Source: Trebonia sp963771985 (GTDB lineage: Bacteria > Actinomycetota > Actinomycetes > Streptosporangiales > Streptosporangiaceae). Taken from it: a DNA stretch of 64,000 nt. The translations under genes were made by a program, and so were the position numbers. Under the pieces are notes generated by a model. The model had not been told where the DNA came from. It made no database searches and was given only the letters and a program-made list of their open reading frames with translations. Of the stretch, positions 43,128 through 52,271 are shown one piece after another. Every line of letters begins with the position of its first letter. Positions within the stretch are counted from its first letter, which is position 1. The stretch is from assembly GCA_963771985.1 (NCBI GenBank), contig CAVYVO010000001.1:186001-250000 (forward strand), read 5' to 3'.

Positions 43128-43763
43128 ATGCCCCATGACCACCAGCCTGGGCCACCAGCCACCGCACCGGCAGACCCCGCACCGGCAGACCCCGCACCGG
43201 CAGACCCCGCACCGGCAGACCCCGCACCGGCAGTCCCCGCACGCGGCCGCCGTCCGATCGCGGCGCTGATTCTCGGTGCGGTCACCGTCATCCTCGGCGG
43301 ATTCGGCATCTGGGCTACGGTGCACGCCAGCAGCCTGCGCGCGCAGTCCGCGCAGTCCGCGCAGCAGAACACCGCCCTCATCGATCCGGCTGCCACCAGC
43401 GCGGTTCGCGCTCAGATCGACAGCGCCGTGCAGACGATCTTCTCCTACAGCTACGCCAACACCGGGGCGACCAGGGATGCCGCGCAGCAACTGCTGACCG
43501 GGGCGGCCATCAAGCAGTACGACAGCCTGTTCGCGCTCGTGCGGCAACAGGCCCCGGCCGAGAAACTCGTGGTGACCACCACCGTGACGAACAGCGGAGT
43601 GGAACTGCTGACCGGCGACCAGGCCCGGGTGCTGATCTTCGTCAACCAGCAGGACACCCGGGCCGGCACCAGTCAGACGAGCTACGGCGGCGCCATGCTG
43701 GCGGTCACCGCGGTCTTCCAGGCGGGCCGGTGGAAGATCGAGAACATCGACACATTCACCTGA
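43128..43763 (+). CDS. Mce-associated membrane protein 2
   Basis: A 211-residue protein. ATG 43128 follows GGAAAGGACACGTC; the same block precedes mceC almost exactly. The cytoplasmic N-terminus has five Ala-Asp-Pro-Ala-Pro repeats from 15-bp tandem units, then one membrane helix (about residues 48-68: ALILGAVTVILGGFGIWATV) and an extracytoplasmic NTF2-like domain (TIFSYSYANTGATRDAAQQL, YGGAMLAVTAVFQAGRWKIE). It is a paralogue in plan of the preceding protein and the last gene of the Mce operon. A family B hairpin follows 15 bp after the stop. Confidence 0.83.
   Translation: MPHDHQPGPPATAPADPAPADPAPADPAPADPAPAVPARGRRPIAALILGAVTVILGGFGIWATVHASSLRAQSAQSAQQNTALIDPAATSAVRAQIDSAVQTIFSYSYANTGATRDAAQQLLTGAAIKQYDSLFALVRQQAPAEKLVVTTTVTNSGVELLTGDQARVLIFVNQQDTRAGTSQTSYGGAMLAVTAVFQAGRWKIENIDTFT
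43164..43238 (+). repeat. 15-bp tandem repeat inside Mce-associated gene 2
   Basis: Five units of GCACCGGCAGACCCC (the last with CAGTCCCC) encode the acidic-proline repeat APADP before the membrane helix. Confidence 0.9.
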
Positions 43764-43778
43764 CGAACGAAGAGACGC

Positions 43779-43823
43779 CACGGTCCGTTCAGGATGAAAA
43801 TCATTGTCCAGAACGATCCCGGC
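43779..43823. repeat. Family B inverted repeat, copy 3
   Basis: CCACGGTCCGTTC (43779-43791) and GAACGATCCCGG (43812-43823) flank the loop AGGATGAAAATCATTGTCCA, itself partly palindromic (ATGAAAATCAT). It lies 15 bp after the last gene of the Mce operon. The following 180 bp contain short open frames but nothing I can support as a gene. Confidence 0.75.
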
Positions 43824-44005
43824 TTGCTCCCGCGCGCACAGGCTGTCTCCTGGTCTTTCTCTCACGTTTCCCCGGGCGGGGCAGGTTGCGTTCTATGAAG
43901 TGCTCGACCACCTCAGCGCGACGGATAGCCACGAACTAGCAGCCTGCCGCGTGTGTCTTTCGGTGCGCAGGCGCCTCAGAGAACGCGGCCTGCCTAGGAC
44001 CCAGT

Positions 44006-44327
44006 GCCGCTTAGCCTAGGTTGATCGCGGTTTCCCGGGGCGCCCCCCAGGACGCGTCCGCCGCTGCTATAACCGTCCGTGACTGCCAGTTGCGAAGCTA
44101 GCGCAATGATCTCGAAAACATTTTTCCTAGTGTAAATAATTCGTTCTATGGCAACGAAATCTCTTCGCGATCATGGCCGGCTGCGCCGGAAGCCGGAGCG
44201 GGGAGCGTGAAACGGTCACACTCTGCAGCGCACTAGCCCGTTATGTCTCTAATGTTCGAATTCTCGTAGCGCGAGCTTGCCGGCAAGGGGAGCCGGCGAC
44301 CGGCCAAGGTCAACCTTGCTAAGCGGC
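44006..44327 (+). mobile_element. 322-bp MITE-like element, copy 1
   Basis: The ends are inverted repeats: GCCGCTTAGCCTAGGTTGATC at the left and GTCAACCTTGCTAAGCGGC at the right. The interior carries GACGCGTCCGCCG, TATAACCGTCCGTGACTGCC, an AT-rich core (CTCGAAAACATTTTTCCTAG, TGTAAATAATTCGTTCTATG), GCGATCATGGCCGG, and CCCGTTATGTCTCTAATGTT. The same blocks in the same order and spacing occur in reverse at 60148-60469, also 322 bp. No gene is inside. It lies between the end of the Mce operon and the converging regulator gene. Confidence 0.85.
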
Positions 44328-44402
44328 GTTGGCCCAGGACCCGGCGCAGCCGCCTGCTCCGGAGTCATCTTCAAGTGTCCGGCCGGCAGGTCACTGGTCG
44401 TG

Positions 44403-47067
44403 TCATGTGCTGGGCATGGGTGATACGAGCAGCGTGATCGCCTGCTGCTGGGTGAGCGCGCGGCCAGCGGCCAGCTCGGCGTCCCACTCCTGGGGTGCGA
44501 TGGTCGCGCGGACGGGAGCCAGGAACCGCTCGAGCAGGGCTGCGTCGGGTAGCGGGATCGGCGTGCCTGCCTTCTGCCGGATGGCTTCCGCGGCATCGGC
44601 GACGCGGGCCGCCCGCAGGCCGTCGCCGAGTTCTGCGGTGATGCCGGCGGACAGTTCCAGGGTTGTCGCCAGGAACTCGGGGCTACCGGAGCTGACGACG
44701 TAGTCGAACGCGGCGGCGAGCAGGTCGCGGGCCTCCCCGGCACGGCCCGCGCACAGGCTGACCGCCGCAAGGGACTGCTGGGCGACAGCGATGCTCCACA
44801 GGTCACCCTCCTCCCGGTCAAGCTCGAGCGCCTCTTGCAGCAGTTGGGTGGCGCGGTCGAAGTTGCCCGCAACGATTTCCGTCTGGCCGAGGTTCGTCAG
44901 GGCCGCCCTGAGCGGGAAGCCGCCGCCGGCCTGACGGGCGATGGCGATGCTGGCCTCGAGCAGTGATCGCGCGGTGTCCAGGTCGCCGAGAAAACGATGG
45001 GTGCTGGCGAGGCTGTTGAGTGCTCGTGCCTCCCGGGCCCGGTCACCGAGGTCACGCCAGATCGCCAGGCTCCGCTCGAAGAGCGGCACCGCGGCGTTGA
45101 GCTCGCCCTGATGCTGCAGCAGTACCCCGAGCCAGAGCGCCACCTGGCCCAACGGTGCTCCGCCGTCCTCGGCGCTTTGCTCGATGGCCCGCTCCAGCCA
45201 GTGCCGCCCTTCGGGGGCATAGCCACGCCGGAACCAGAACCGGGCCAGCGCCTGGACCAGCCGCAGGCCGGTAGCTGCCCGCTCGTCGTCGCCGGGCACC
45301 GGGCCTGCGGTGGGGTTTTCCAGCGACCAGGCCAGGGCGGCCCGCAGGTTGGCGTGCTCGGCCTCCAGCCGGTCCAGGGCGGCCAGGTGCTCCGGGCCGG
45401 AGCCGCGCAGTTGCCCATCGGCCCGTTCGGCGACCCCGGCGTAGTACTCGGCGTGGCGGCGTCGGGCATCGTCCAGGTCCCCGGCCTGCTCCAGCCGCTC
45501 CAGCGCGTACTCGCGGATCGTCTCCAGCATGGCGACGCGCGGCTCGCCATCTGGGCCGTCGGTCACCGTGATCAGGCTGACATCGTGCAGCCCGGCGGCC
45601 AGCTGCACCGGGTCGGCCGCGGCACCCGGGACGGCCCCGGACGCGGCGATGGCCGCAAGCGCGTCCAGGTCGCAGCCCCCGGCGAACACCCCGGCGCGGC
45701 GGAACGCCTCGGCCAGGTCGGGGGACAGCAGATCGTAGCTCCAGGCGATGGTGTTGCGCAGGGTCTGCTGCCGCGACGGCTGCCCGACGTCGGCGGCGGC
45801 CAGGTCCAGGCTGCGGCCCAGGCGGGCAAGCAGCGCCCTGGGCGCCAGCAGTTTGACCCGGGAGGCGGCCAGCTCGACGGCCAGCGGCGGCCCGTCCAGC
45901 CGTCCGCAGATGGCCGCGATGTCGGCGGCGTTGCCCGCGGTGAGCGCGAAGCCCGGCCGGACCATGGCCGCCTGCTGGGCGAACAACTGCGGCGCGCCGC
46001 AGGCGGCTACCTGCTCGATGGACGCCGCGTCGCGGGGCACCTGCAGCGGCGGCACCAGCAGCTCCTGCTCACCTTGAAGATGCAGCGGCCGCCGGGACGT
46101 GGCCAGCACCAGCAGGCCGGGGGCGGCCGCCAGCAGCCCGGCCACCACCCCGGCGGCCCCGTCCAGCTGCTCCAGGTTGTCTAGCACCAGCAGCGCGCGG
46201 CGATCAGCGAGGTACCCGGTCACCGCGTCAGGAGCGGGCATGTCACCGGTCACGTCCAGGCTTTCGGCGATGGTCTTCCACATCACCCCGGCATCGCGCA
46301 CAGCCGCCAGGGCGACGAAGAACACGCCGTGCGGGAACGCCTGATCCAGCGCGGCGGCGGCGGCCAGCGCCAGCCGCGTCTTGCCGACGCCGCCGGTGCC
46401 GGTCAGCGTCACCAGCCGGACCCCCGGCCGGGTGAGCGCGGCGCAGACCTGCCCCAGGTCACCGTCCCGGCCGACCAGCGCCGTCAGCGGCACCGGCAGC
46501 CTGCTCGGGGCGCCCAGGCTCTTCAACGGCGGGAACCGATCCGCCAGGCCGGCCGCGACCAGCTGGTAGATCCGCTCCGGGACCTTGATGTCCTTCAGCC
46601 GGTGCCAGCCCAGGTCGCGCAGCGACACGTCAGCGGCCAGCTGTGATTCCACCAGCTGCCGCGTCGCTTCGGACAGCACCACCTGCCCGCCGTGCGCGGC
46701 CGCCGCGATCCGTGCCGCCCGGTGCACATCCATCCCGATATAACCGTCCTCGTGCCGGGTCGGCTCACCCGAGTGCAGGCCCATCCGGACCCGGACCGCC
46801 ACCCCGCCGGGCCAGTCGGCCCGCCAGCGCCCGCTGCGCCGCCACGCAGCACCGCACCGCGTCGCCGGCCGAGGAGAAAACCACGAAGAAGCTGTCCCCC
46901 TCCGTCCCCACCTCCTGCCCGCCGCTGGCAGAGAACGCGGCGCGCATGAGGACCCGCTGAGCGGACAGCGCATCGCCGTACCTCTCACCAAGGCGACCCA
47001 GCAGCGCCGTCGACCCCTCGATATCACTGAAGAGCGACGTCACGGTCCCCGTCGGGAGCTCCCGCAT
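44403..47067 (-). pseudogene. Class III cyclase-like / AAA / TPR regulator, frameshifted
   Basis: From ATG 47067 the frame gives RELPTGTVTSLFSDIEGSTA, GQEVGTEGDSFFVVF and AAQRALAG, then breaks near 46817. In the next frame it resumes DWPGGVAVRVRMGLHSGEPT, GYIGMDVHRAARIAAA, Walker A TGTGGVGKTRL, Walker B LLVLDNLEQL, and TPR-like repeats down to 44403. The intact paralogue at 49480 has GGCCATGACTGG where this copy has GGCCGACTGG, so two bases are missing. The full protein would be about 888 residues: cyclase-like domain, NB-ARC-type ATPase, TPR tail. Either a real loss of function or a consensus error. Confidence 0.85.
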
Positions 47068-47248
47068 GCCTCGATTATCTACGGAAGCAGAGAACAAGCT
47101 AACCGGATGATCTGCGTGCGGCCATCTGCTCGGTTGGAACTGCCGCCCGCTATGCGCGTGTCAAGCGATATGAACGAATCGCAACCAATTGATTACGGGT
47201 TGTTCGTCGCACTCTGCTACGGCGAGAGCGCCGCTCGACTGGGCGTCG

Positions 47249-47569
47249 TCAATTCAGCCTTGTCGTTCCGTGTCGGGGGTGCGGTTTCCCCGGGCCGTAC
47301 CGGTGCCTCGCCTGGGCGCGTATGTTCCGGCGCAGCGAATTGAGCAGGGCCGCGGCAATCAGTGTGATTGCGGTGACCGCGATAGGAGCAGGGAAGCTGA
47401 GAATCTCAGCTACCAACTGGAGCAGGGCCGCGCCGGCTGCACAGATCAATACCGTAGCGGCCGCGTAGGCCATTCCCCGCTGAACCATTTCACACGCCTT
47501 TGCGCGCACGTCGGCTATGCCGGTGAGCCACGTCGCCTTCGCGTTCTCCCCGATTACGATGGCAGCCAT
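47249..47569 (-). CDS. Small membrane protein
   Basis: A 106-residue protein with two predicted membrane helices (about residues 33-52, GMAYAAATVLICAAGAALLQ; about 58-78, FPAPIAVTAITLIAAALLNS). A soluble N-terminus (ENAKATWLTGIADVRAKACE) and a basic tail (RRNIRAQARHRYGPGKPHPR) flank them. Cleanly coding by codon position and isolated, with a divergent gap of about 180 bp to the cyclase-like gene. No family recognised. It sits between the frameshifted cyclase gene and the Crp/Fnr gene, on the same strand as both. Confidence 0.6.
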   Translation of the reverse strand: MAAIVIGENAKATWLTGIADVRAKACEMVQRGMAYAAATVLICAAGAALLQLVAEILSFPAPIAVTAITLIAAALLNSLRRNIRAQARHRYGPGKPHPRHGTTRLN

Positions 47570-47777
47570 TTCGCCTCCCGGTTACCGCATGACCAGTTGC
47601 GCTCAGCATGCCGGGCGGCGCGGCGTTTGCCAGTCAGCTGGCCGACGCCGCAGCTGTCAGCTTCCCGACACCGTTACCGCGGACGTCTGGTCGAGTACCA
47701 ATGCCGTTTAGCGAACCCGGCTCCTGAAGGGCTCGGGCACTAGGCGGCCCGGACCTGCTGGTCGATGAGATTTCGTC

Positions 47778-48452
47778 TCAGTTTCTGGCGAACTGGCTGA
47801 GCAACGCCGCCTGCTTGACTGTCACGGCCCGGTCGTGCAGTTCGATCCAGCCGCGTCGCTCGAAGCCGCGCAGCGCGGCGTTGACGCTTTGCCGGGTGCC
47901 CGCGGCCTGATGCGCGAGCTGCTCTTGGCTCATCTTCACCCGGATGACGCCGTCCTCGTCACAGGGCTGGCTGAGCAGCACCTTCGCGACCCGGCGCGGC
48001 AGGTCCAGGAACACCAGGTCCGAGGCGCCTTCGGTGAGCCGCCGCAGGGTCGCCGCGAGGGACCTGGCCAGGGCCAGGGACGCGGCTGGCACGCGGGCAC
48101 AGATGTCCTGGACCAGCTCACGCGGGATGAAGAGCAGGCGGGATTCCTCCAGGGTTTCCGCGTCGGCGGACCGGGCGCCGCCATCGACGGCGGCCAGCTC
48201 GCCGAACACGCCGCCGGGTTGGACGACCGTCAGGGTCAGTTCACCGCCGTCCGCCGAGCGGACCACGACCTTCAGCTGGCCGGAGACGACCACGATCACG
48301 GTGTCGCCCGGCTGGCCGGCGGTGCACACCACCTGACCGCGGCGGAACACCCGCAGCCGGGACGCCGCGGCAACGGCCTCGAGTTCATCGGCTGGAACCG
48401 AACCGAACAGATCGGTCGCGCGCAGAATGCGAGTCAGCTCGGCGCTGGTCAT
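47778..48452 (-). CDS. Crp/Fnr-family transcriptional regulator
   Basis: A 224-residue regulator. The cyclic-nucleotide-binding domain (about residues 15-125) has GQVVCTAGQPGDTVIVV and the phosphate-binding cassette FGELAAVDGGARSADAETL, keeping the Glu of GEL and the Arg-Ser-Ala that contact cAMP in Crp. A long helix leads to a winged HTH (about 155-215): MSQEQLAHQAAGTRQSVNAA and LRGFERRGWIEL. ATG 48452 is preferred over TTG 48470. It is flanked by two cyclase-like genes. TGTC...GACA palindromes lie upstream (48528, 48608). It is likely a cAMP or cGMP responder. Confidence 0.88.
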   Translation of the reverse strand: MTSAELTRILRATDLFGSVPADELEAVAAASRLRVFRRGQVVCTAGQPGDTVIVVVSGQLKVVVRSADGGELTLTVVQPGGVFGELAAVDGGARSADAETLEESRLLFIPRELVQDICARVPAASLALARSLAATLRRLTEGASDLVFLDLPRRVAKVLLSQPCDEDGVIRVKMSQEQLAHQAAGTRQSVNAALRGFERRGWIELHDRAVTVKQAALLSQFARN

Positions 48453-48527
48453 CGGATCCCTGTCACGCAATTCTCATACGCATGCGCGCCAGGCTTCGTC
48501 AAGCCCTCCGGGTCATCCGGATCCGAA

Positions 48528-48543
48528 TGTCAGCAGCCGGACA
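48528..48543. promoter_or_regulatory. Candidate Crp/Fnr site (TGTC...GACA)
   Basis: TGTCAGCAGCCGGACA, an inverted TGTC/GACA pair with 8 bp between, lies 76 bp before the Crp/Fnr gene. It is weaker than the site at 48608, but its position would suit autoregulation. Confidence 0.35.
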
Positions 48544-48602
48544 CCGGCCCTGTCGGCCGTGCGGACGGTGCAGACAGCGGCGCGAGCGACGGCGGTGCAT
48601 CC

Positions 48603-48650
48603 TCAGGTGTCGGCAAGCTGACAGCAGCCGTGTCAGCCAGGTGACTGACT
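48603..48650. promoter_or_regulatory. Shared regulatory block upstream of the lipoprotein gene
   Basis: It contains the 16-bp palindrome TGTCGGCAAGCTGACA (48608-48623) and, after a variable 4-6 bp, GTGTCAGCCAGGTGACTGAC. An almost identical block in the opposite direction occurs at 53640-53689 before the PhcB-like gene, at a similar distance from the start (about 100-115 bp). The palindrome is the sort of dyad bound by a Crp/Fnr dimer. Confidence 0.6.
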
Positions 48651-48704
48651 GTAGCCTCGCCGTTCGGCACGCTCCTCTTGAACAGACGAGAGGAGAAAGT
48701 CGAG

Positions 48705-49229
48705 ATGTCAACGTATCAGCGCCTAGCGTCGGCCTCCCTGGCGGCGGCCGTAGCCCTGGTGGTCGCGGCCTGCGGGCCCACGCCCGGGCCCGCGACTACC
48801 CCCACCCCGGAGCCCTCCAGCAGCCCCGCGTCCGGGCCCGCGACTACCCCCACCCCGGAGCCCTCCAGCAGCCCCGCGCCGCAGGCGAACGGCGCCTACC
48901 CCTACGCGCCTAAAGGCGTCACCTACACCGGCGACGAGGGCGCGGTGTACACGTTCAGCATCCCGGCAGGCGCCTACAGCCTGAACCAGCAGGCCTCGTA
49001 CAACCCGGCCCTAGACCCCGGCGGCTCCGGCGACTGCCTGTTCGGCGGCGAGCTGGACTACCTGTCGGGCAGCGGCGGCACCATCCCGCTCGGCGACGGC
49101 AGCGTCCCGATCACGGCCATGTCGCCCATCGAAGGCCCCCCAAGTGAAGCCACCTACGCGGCCGGGAACTACCGGCTCTACATCTACCCCGAGACCACCT
49201 GCTCCTGGACGGTCGAGCTCTGGCCATAG
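48705..49229 (+). CDS. Secreted lipoprotein of unknown function
   Basis: A 174-residue lipoprotein. The signal ends in VALVVAAC with Cys23 for acylation. A Pro/Thr/Ser linker made of a duplicated 16-residue unit (PGPATTPTPEPSSSPA) follows, then a small domain with TYTGDEGAVYTFSIPAGAYS, SGDCLFGGELDYLSG and YRLYIYPETTCSWTVELW; its two Cys could pair. GAGAGGAGAAAG precedes ATG 48705. Its upstream region shares a palindrome-containing block with the PhcB-like gene. The domain resembles small beta-sandwich exported proteins, but I name no family. Confidence 0.78.
   Translation: MSTYQRLASASLAAAVALVVAACGPTPGPATTPTPEPSSSPASGPATTPTPEPSSSPAPQANGAYPYAPKGVTYTGDEGAVYTFSIPAGAYSLNQQASYNPALDPGGSGDCLFGGELDYLSGSGGTIPLGDGSVPITAMSPIEGPPSEATYAAGNYRLYIYPETTCSWTVELWP
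48784..48878 (+). repeat. 48-bp direct repeat inside the lipoprotein gene
   Basis: Two adjacent near-identical 48-bp units (starting CCGGGCCCGCGACTACCCCC at 48784 and 48832) encode the Pro/Thr/Ser linker after the lipidated Cys. In-frame expansion or contraction would change only linker length. Confidence 0.85.
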
Positions 49230-49479
49230 CAGAGCACGGCGACCAGGGGCCAGGTGGCCACCCAATGCGTTCAGCGAGACGGGCGAGGGCAATCGCTAGA
49301 GCGTCGGTCAGGTCATGCCTGGCCGGTGCCGCGTCGTATTGCGGCGGGCGTTGTCACGCCGGATACTTGCGGTGTCCGGATGGCGGGCATTCTGGCCGCC
49401 GGGTAGTCTCGTTGCGCGTTCGCGCCGGGCCCAGTCCGGGGAGGCGAGCGCGGGACGGGCTTGCTGCTGGGGAGGCCTC

Positions 49480-52266
49480 GTGCGCGGTGATATGCCTGAG
49501 CATGCTGGCGGTCCGGATCGCCTGGGGGACATCAAGCTGGGGGACATCAAGATTGTCATCGGCCAGGGTGCGGACGCTGGGCCCAGCGGCGAAGGCCGGC
49601 CGGGTGTGGGTCCGGTGCGGGATCTTCCCTCGGGAACTGTGACGCTGCTCTTCAGCGATATTGAGGGGTCGACGGCGCTTTTGAGCCGTCTTGGTGACCG
49701 TTACGCGGCTGCACTGTCTGCTCAGCGCGTCCTGCTGCGCGACGCCCTCTGCAGGTACCGTGGCCGGGAGCTGGGGACCGAGGGTGACAGTTTCTTCGTG
49801 GTGTTCGAGTCGGCCGGTGATGCGGTCGGCTGCTGCGTGGAGGCCCAGCGCGCGCTGGCCGGCCATGACTGGCCCGGCGGCGACGCGGTCCGGGTTCGGA
49901 TGGGCCTGCATTCGGGCGAGCCGGCCCGCTACGAGAACAGTTACATCGGCATGGATGTGCACCGGGCGGCGCGGATCGCGGCGGCCGCGCACGGCGGCCA
50001 GGTAGTGATGTCGGATGCGGCACGGCTGCTGGCGGCCTCCCGGCTGCCCGCCGGGGTGTCCGTCCGTGACCTGGGTTTTCACCGGCTGAAGGACATCGAG
50101 GCGGCGGAACATGTCTACCAGCTGGTCGCACCTGGCCTGCCGGATCGGTTCCCGCCGCTGAAGAGCCTGGGTGCCCAGGCCAGCCTGCCGGTATCGCTGA
50201 CGCCGCTGGTCGGCCGGGACGCGGACCTGGGCCAGGCCTGCGCCGCGCTCACCGGGCCGGAGGTCCGGCTGGTGACGCTGACCGGCACCGGTGGTGTCGG
50301 CAAGACGCGGCTGGCGCTGGCGACCGCCGCCGCGCTGGGTCAGGCATTCCCGCACGGCGTTTTCTTCATCGCTTTGGCACCCGTCCGCGATGCCGGGGTG
50401 ATGTGGAAGACCATCGCCAACGGCCTGGACGTCGGCGACGGCCCCGCCGCCGACGCGGTGACCGGGTACCTCGCTGATCGCCGCGCGCTGCTGGTGCTGG
50501 ACAACCTCGAGCAGTTGGAAGGAGCCGCCGAAGTGGTGGCGGAGCTGCTCGCGGCGGCCCCGGGCCTGGTGGTGCTGGCGACGTCCCGGCGGCCGCTGCA
50601 CCTGCAGGGCGAGCATGAACAGCCGGTGCCGCCGCTCGAGATACCCCGCGATGCCGACGTGGAGCAGGTGGCAGCCTGCGGCGCGCCGCGGCTGTTTCTT
50701 CAGCATGCGGCCATGGTCCGGCCGGGCTTCACCCTTACTCCGGCCAACGCCGCCGACATCGCGGCCATCTGCCGGCGCTTGGACGGGCTGCCGCTGGCTA
50801 TCGAGCTGGCCGCATCCCGGGTTAGGCTGCTCGCACCCCGGGCACTGCTGGCCCGTCTGCGGCATAGCCTCGACCTCGCCGCCGCCAACGTCGGGCAGCC
50901 GTTGCGGCAGCAGACCCTGCGAAACACCATCGCCTGGAGCTATGACCTGCTGACCAGCGAATCCGCGGATGTCCTGTGCCGGTCCGGGGTATTCGCCGGG
51001 GGCTGCGACCTGGATGCGCTGGCGGCGGTCGCCATGGCCGAACACGACCAGGGGACCGAATCCGATCCGCTACAGGTGGCGGCCGAGCTGCTAGATGTCA
51101 GCCTGATCACCGTGACCGAAGGCGCGGACGGCGAGCCGCGGGTGGGAATGCTGGAGACGATCCGCCAGTACGCGCTGGAGCGCCTCGGGCAGGCCGGTGA
51201 CCTGGACGACACCCGGCGCCGGCACGCCCAGTACTATGCCGTGTTCGCCGAGCGAGCGAGCGAGCAGCTGACCGGCCCAGCGGACCTGGCGGCACTGGAC
51301 CGTCTGGAGGCCGAGCACGATAACCTGCGCGCTGCGCTGAGCTGGTCGCTGGAAACCCAGGCCGCAGACCGGGCCGGCGACGCCGAGCGGGCAGCCGCCG
51401 GCCTGCGGCTGGCCCAGGCGCTGGCCCCGTTCTGGTACCGCCATGGGCATGCGACCGAAGGGCGGCGGTGGCTGCAGCGGGCGATCGATCTCGCCGCCGA
51501 TGATGGCGGAGCACCCTTGGCCAAGCTGGCGCACGGGCTGGGGATGCTGCTGGCGCAGCAGTGCGAGCTGGAGGCGGCGCTGCGGCTCTTCGAGCGCAGC
51601 CTGGCCATCTGGCGCGACCTCGGCGACCGGAACCAGCAGGCACGAGAACTCACCAGCCTCGGCGGCACCTATCGCCGTCTCGACGACCTGGACACCGCAC
51701 GATCCCTGCTGGAGGACGGCGCCGCTATCTGCCGCCAGATCGGCAGCGAGTTCTGGCTCGCGAATGCCCTCACGTGCCTGGCCCAGGTGGAAAGCGCCGC
51801 GGGCGACTTCGACCGCGCCACGCAGGTACTGGAGGAGGCGCTCACGATCAGCCGCAAGCAGGGGAACACCCTGGGCGCGGCCCTCGCGCAGCAATCGCTG
51901 GTGGTGAACTGTCTGCTCGCCGGCCGCGCCCAGGAAGCCCGGGACCTGCTGTCCGGCATACTCGGCTATGTCGTCAGCTCCGGCGACACCGAGTGGCTGG
52001 TCGACGCCTTGGAGGTGTCGGCCGCCATCGCCGCGGAGCTTGGCGACTGCCTGCGGGCGGCCCGTCTCACCGGCGCCGCGGAAGCGGTCAGGCAGCTGGC
52101 GGGCATGCCGGCCACAGAAGAGGATGCGGCCCTACTTGAGCGGTTCCTGGCTCCCGTCCGCGCGACCATCGCACCCCAGGAGTGGGGCGCCGAGCTGGCC
52201 GCTGGCCGCGCGCTCACCCAGCAGGAGGCAGCCACGCTGCTCGTATCACCCATACCCAGCACATGA
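49480..52266 (+). CDS. Class III cyclase-like / AAA / TPR regulator, intact
   Basis: A 928-residue protein. The cyclase-like domain (about residues 48-200) has FSDIEGSTALL and GTEGDSFFVVF, which carry the two metal Asp, and GMDVHRAARIA. The usual substrate Lys (VKxxGD) is Gly, and the usual Asn of VNxAAR is His. The ATPase has Walker A TGTGGVGKTRL (about 268), Walker B LLVLDNLEQL (about 335), and GLPLAIELAASR. The C-terminus (about 640-900) is TPR-like helices (SLAIWRDLGDRNQQARELTS). GTG 49480 follows GGGGAGGC; ATG 49492 is an alternative. Such proteins may make cNMP or sense ligands. Confidence 0.88.
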   Translation: MRGDMPEHAGGPDRLGDIKLGDIKIVIGQGADAGPSGEGRPGVGPVRDLPSGTVTLLFSDIEGSTALLSRLGDRYAAALSAQRVLLRDALCRYRGRELGTEGDSFFVVFESAGDAVGCCVEAQRALAGHDWPGGDAVRVRMGLHSGEPARYENSYIGMDVHRAARIAAAAHGGQVVMSDAARLLAASRLPAGVSVRDLGFHRLKDIEAAEHVYQLVAPGLPDRFPPLKSLGAQASLPVSLTPLVGRDADLGQACAALTGPEVRLVTLTGTGGVGKTRLALATAAALGQAFPHGVFFIALAPVRDAGVMWKTIANGLDVGDGPAADAVTGYLADRRALLVLDNLEQLEGAAEVVAELLAAAPGLVVLATSRRPLHLQGEHEQPVPPLEIPRDADVEQVAACGAPRLFLQHAAMVRPGFTLTPANAADIAAICRRLDGLPLAIELAASRVRLLAPRALLARLRHSLDLAAANVGQPLRQQTLRNTIAWSYDLLTSESADVLCRSGVFAGGCDLDALAAVAMAEHDQGTESDPLQVAAELLDVSLITVTEGADGEPRVGMLETIRQYALERLGQAGDLDDTRRRHAQYYAVFAERASEQLTGPADLAALDRLEAEHDNLRAALSWSLETQAADRAGDAERAAAGLRLAQALAPFWYRHGHATEGRRWLQRAIDLAADDGGAPLAKLAHGLGMLLAQQCELEAALRLFERSLAIWRDLGDRNQQARELTSLGGTYRRLDDLDTARSLLEDGAAICRQIGSEFWLANALTCLAQVESAAGDFDRATQVLEEALTISRKQGNTLGAALAQQSLVVNCLLAGRAQEARDLLSGILGYVVSSGDTEWLVDALEVSAAIAAELGDCLRAARLTGAAEAVRQLAGMPATEEDAALLERFLAPVRATIAPQEWGAELAAGRALTQQEAATLLVSPIPST

Positions 52267-52271
52267 CACGA

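Noticed and set aside
43804..44019. Open frame with HLSATDSHELAACRVCLSVR after the Mce operon
   Set aside because: It looks a little like a zinc-binding tail, but it has no ribosome site, starts inside a family B repeat and ends inside the MITE. Not supported as a gene.
44403..52266. The two cyclase-like genes as a toxin, defence or NLR-type immune system
   Set aside because: They have an NB-ARC-like ATPase and TPRs, but this architecture is common in actinobacterial regulators, and no effector, protease or phage-defence neighbour is present.
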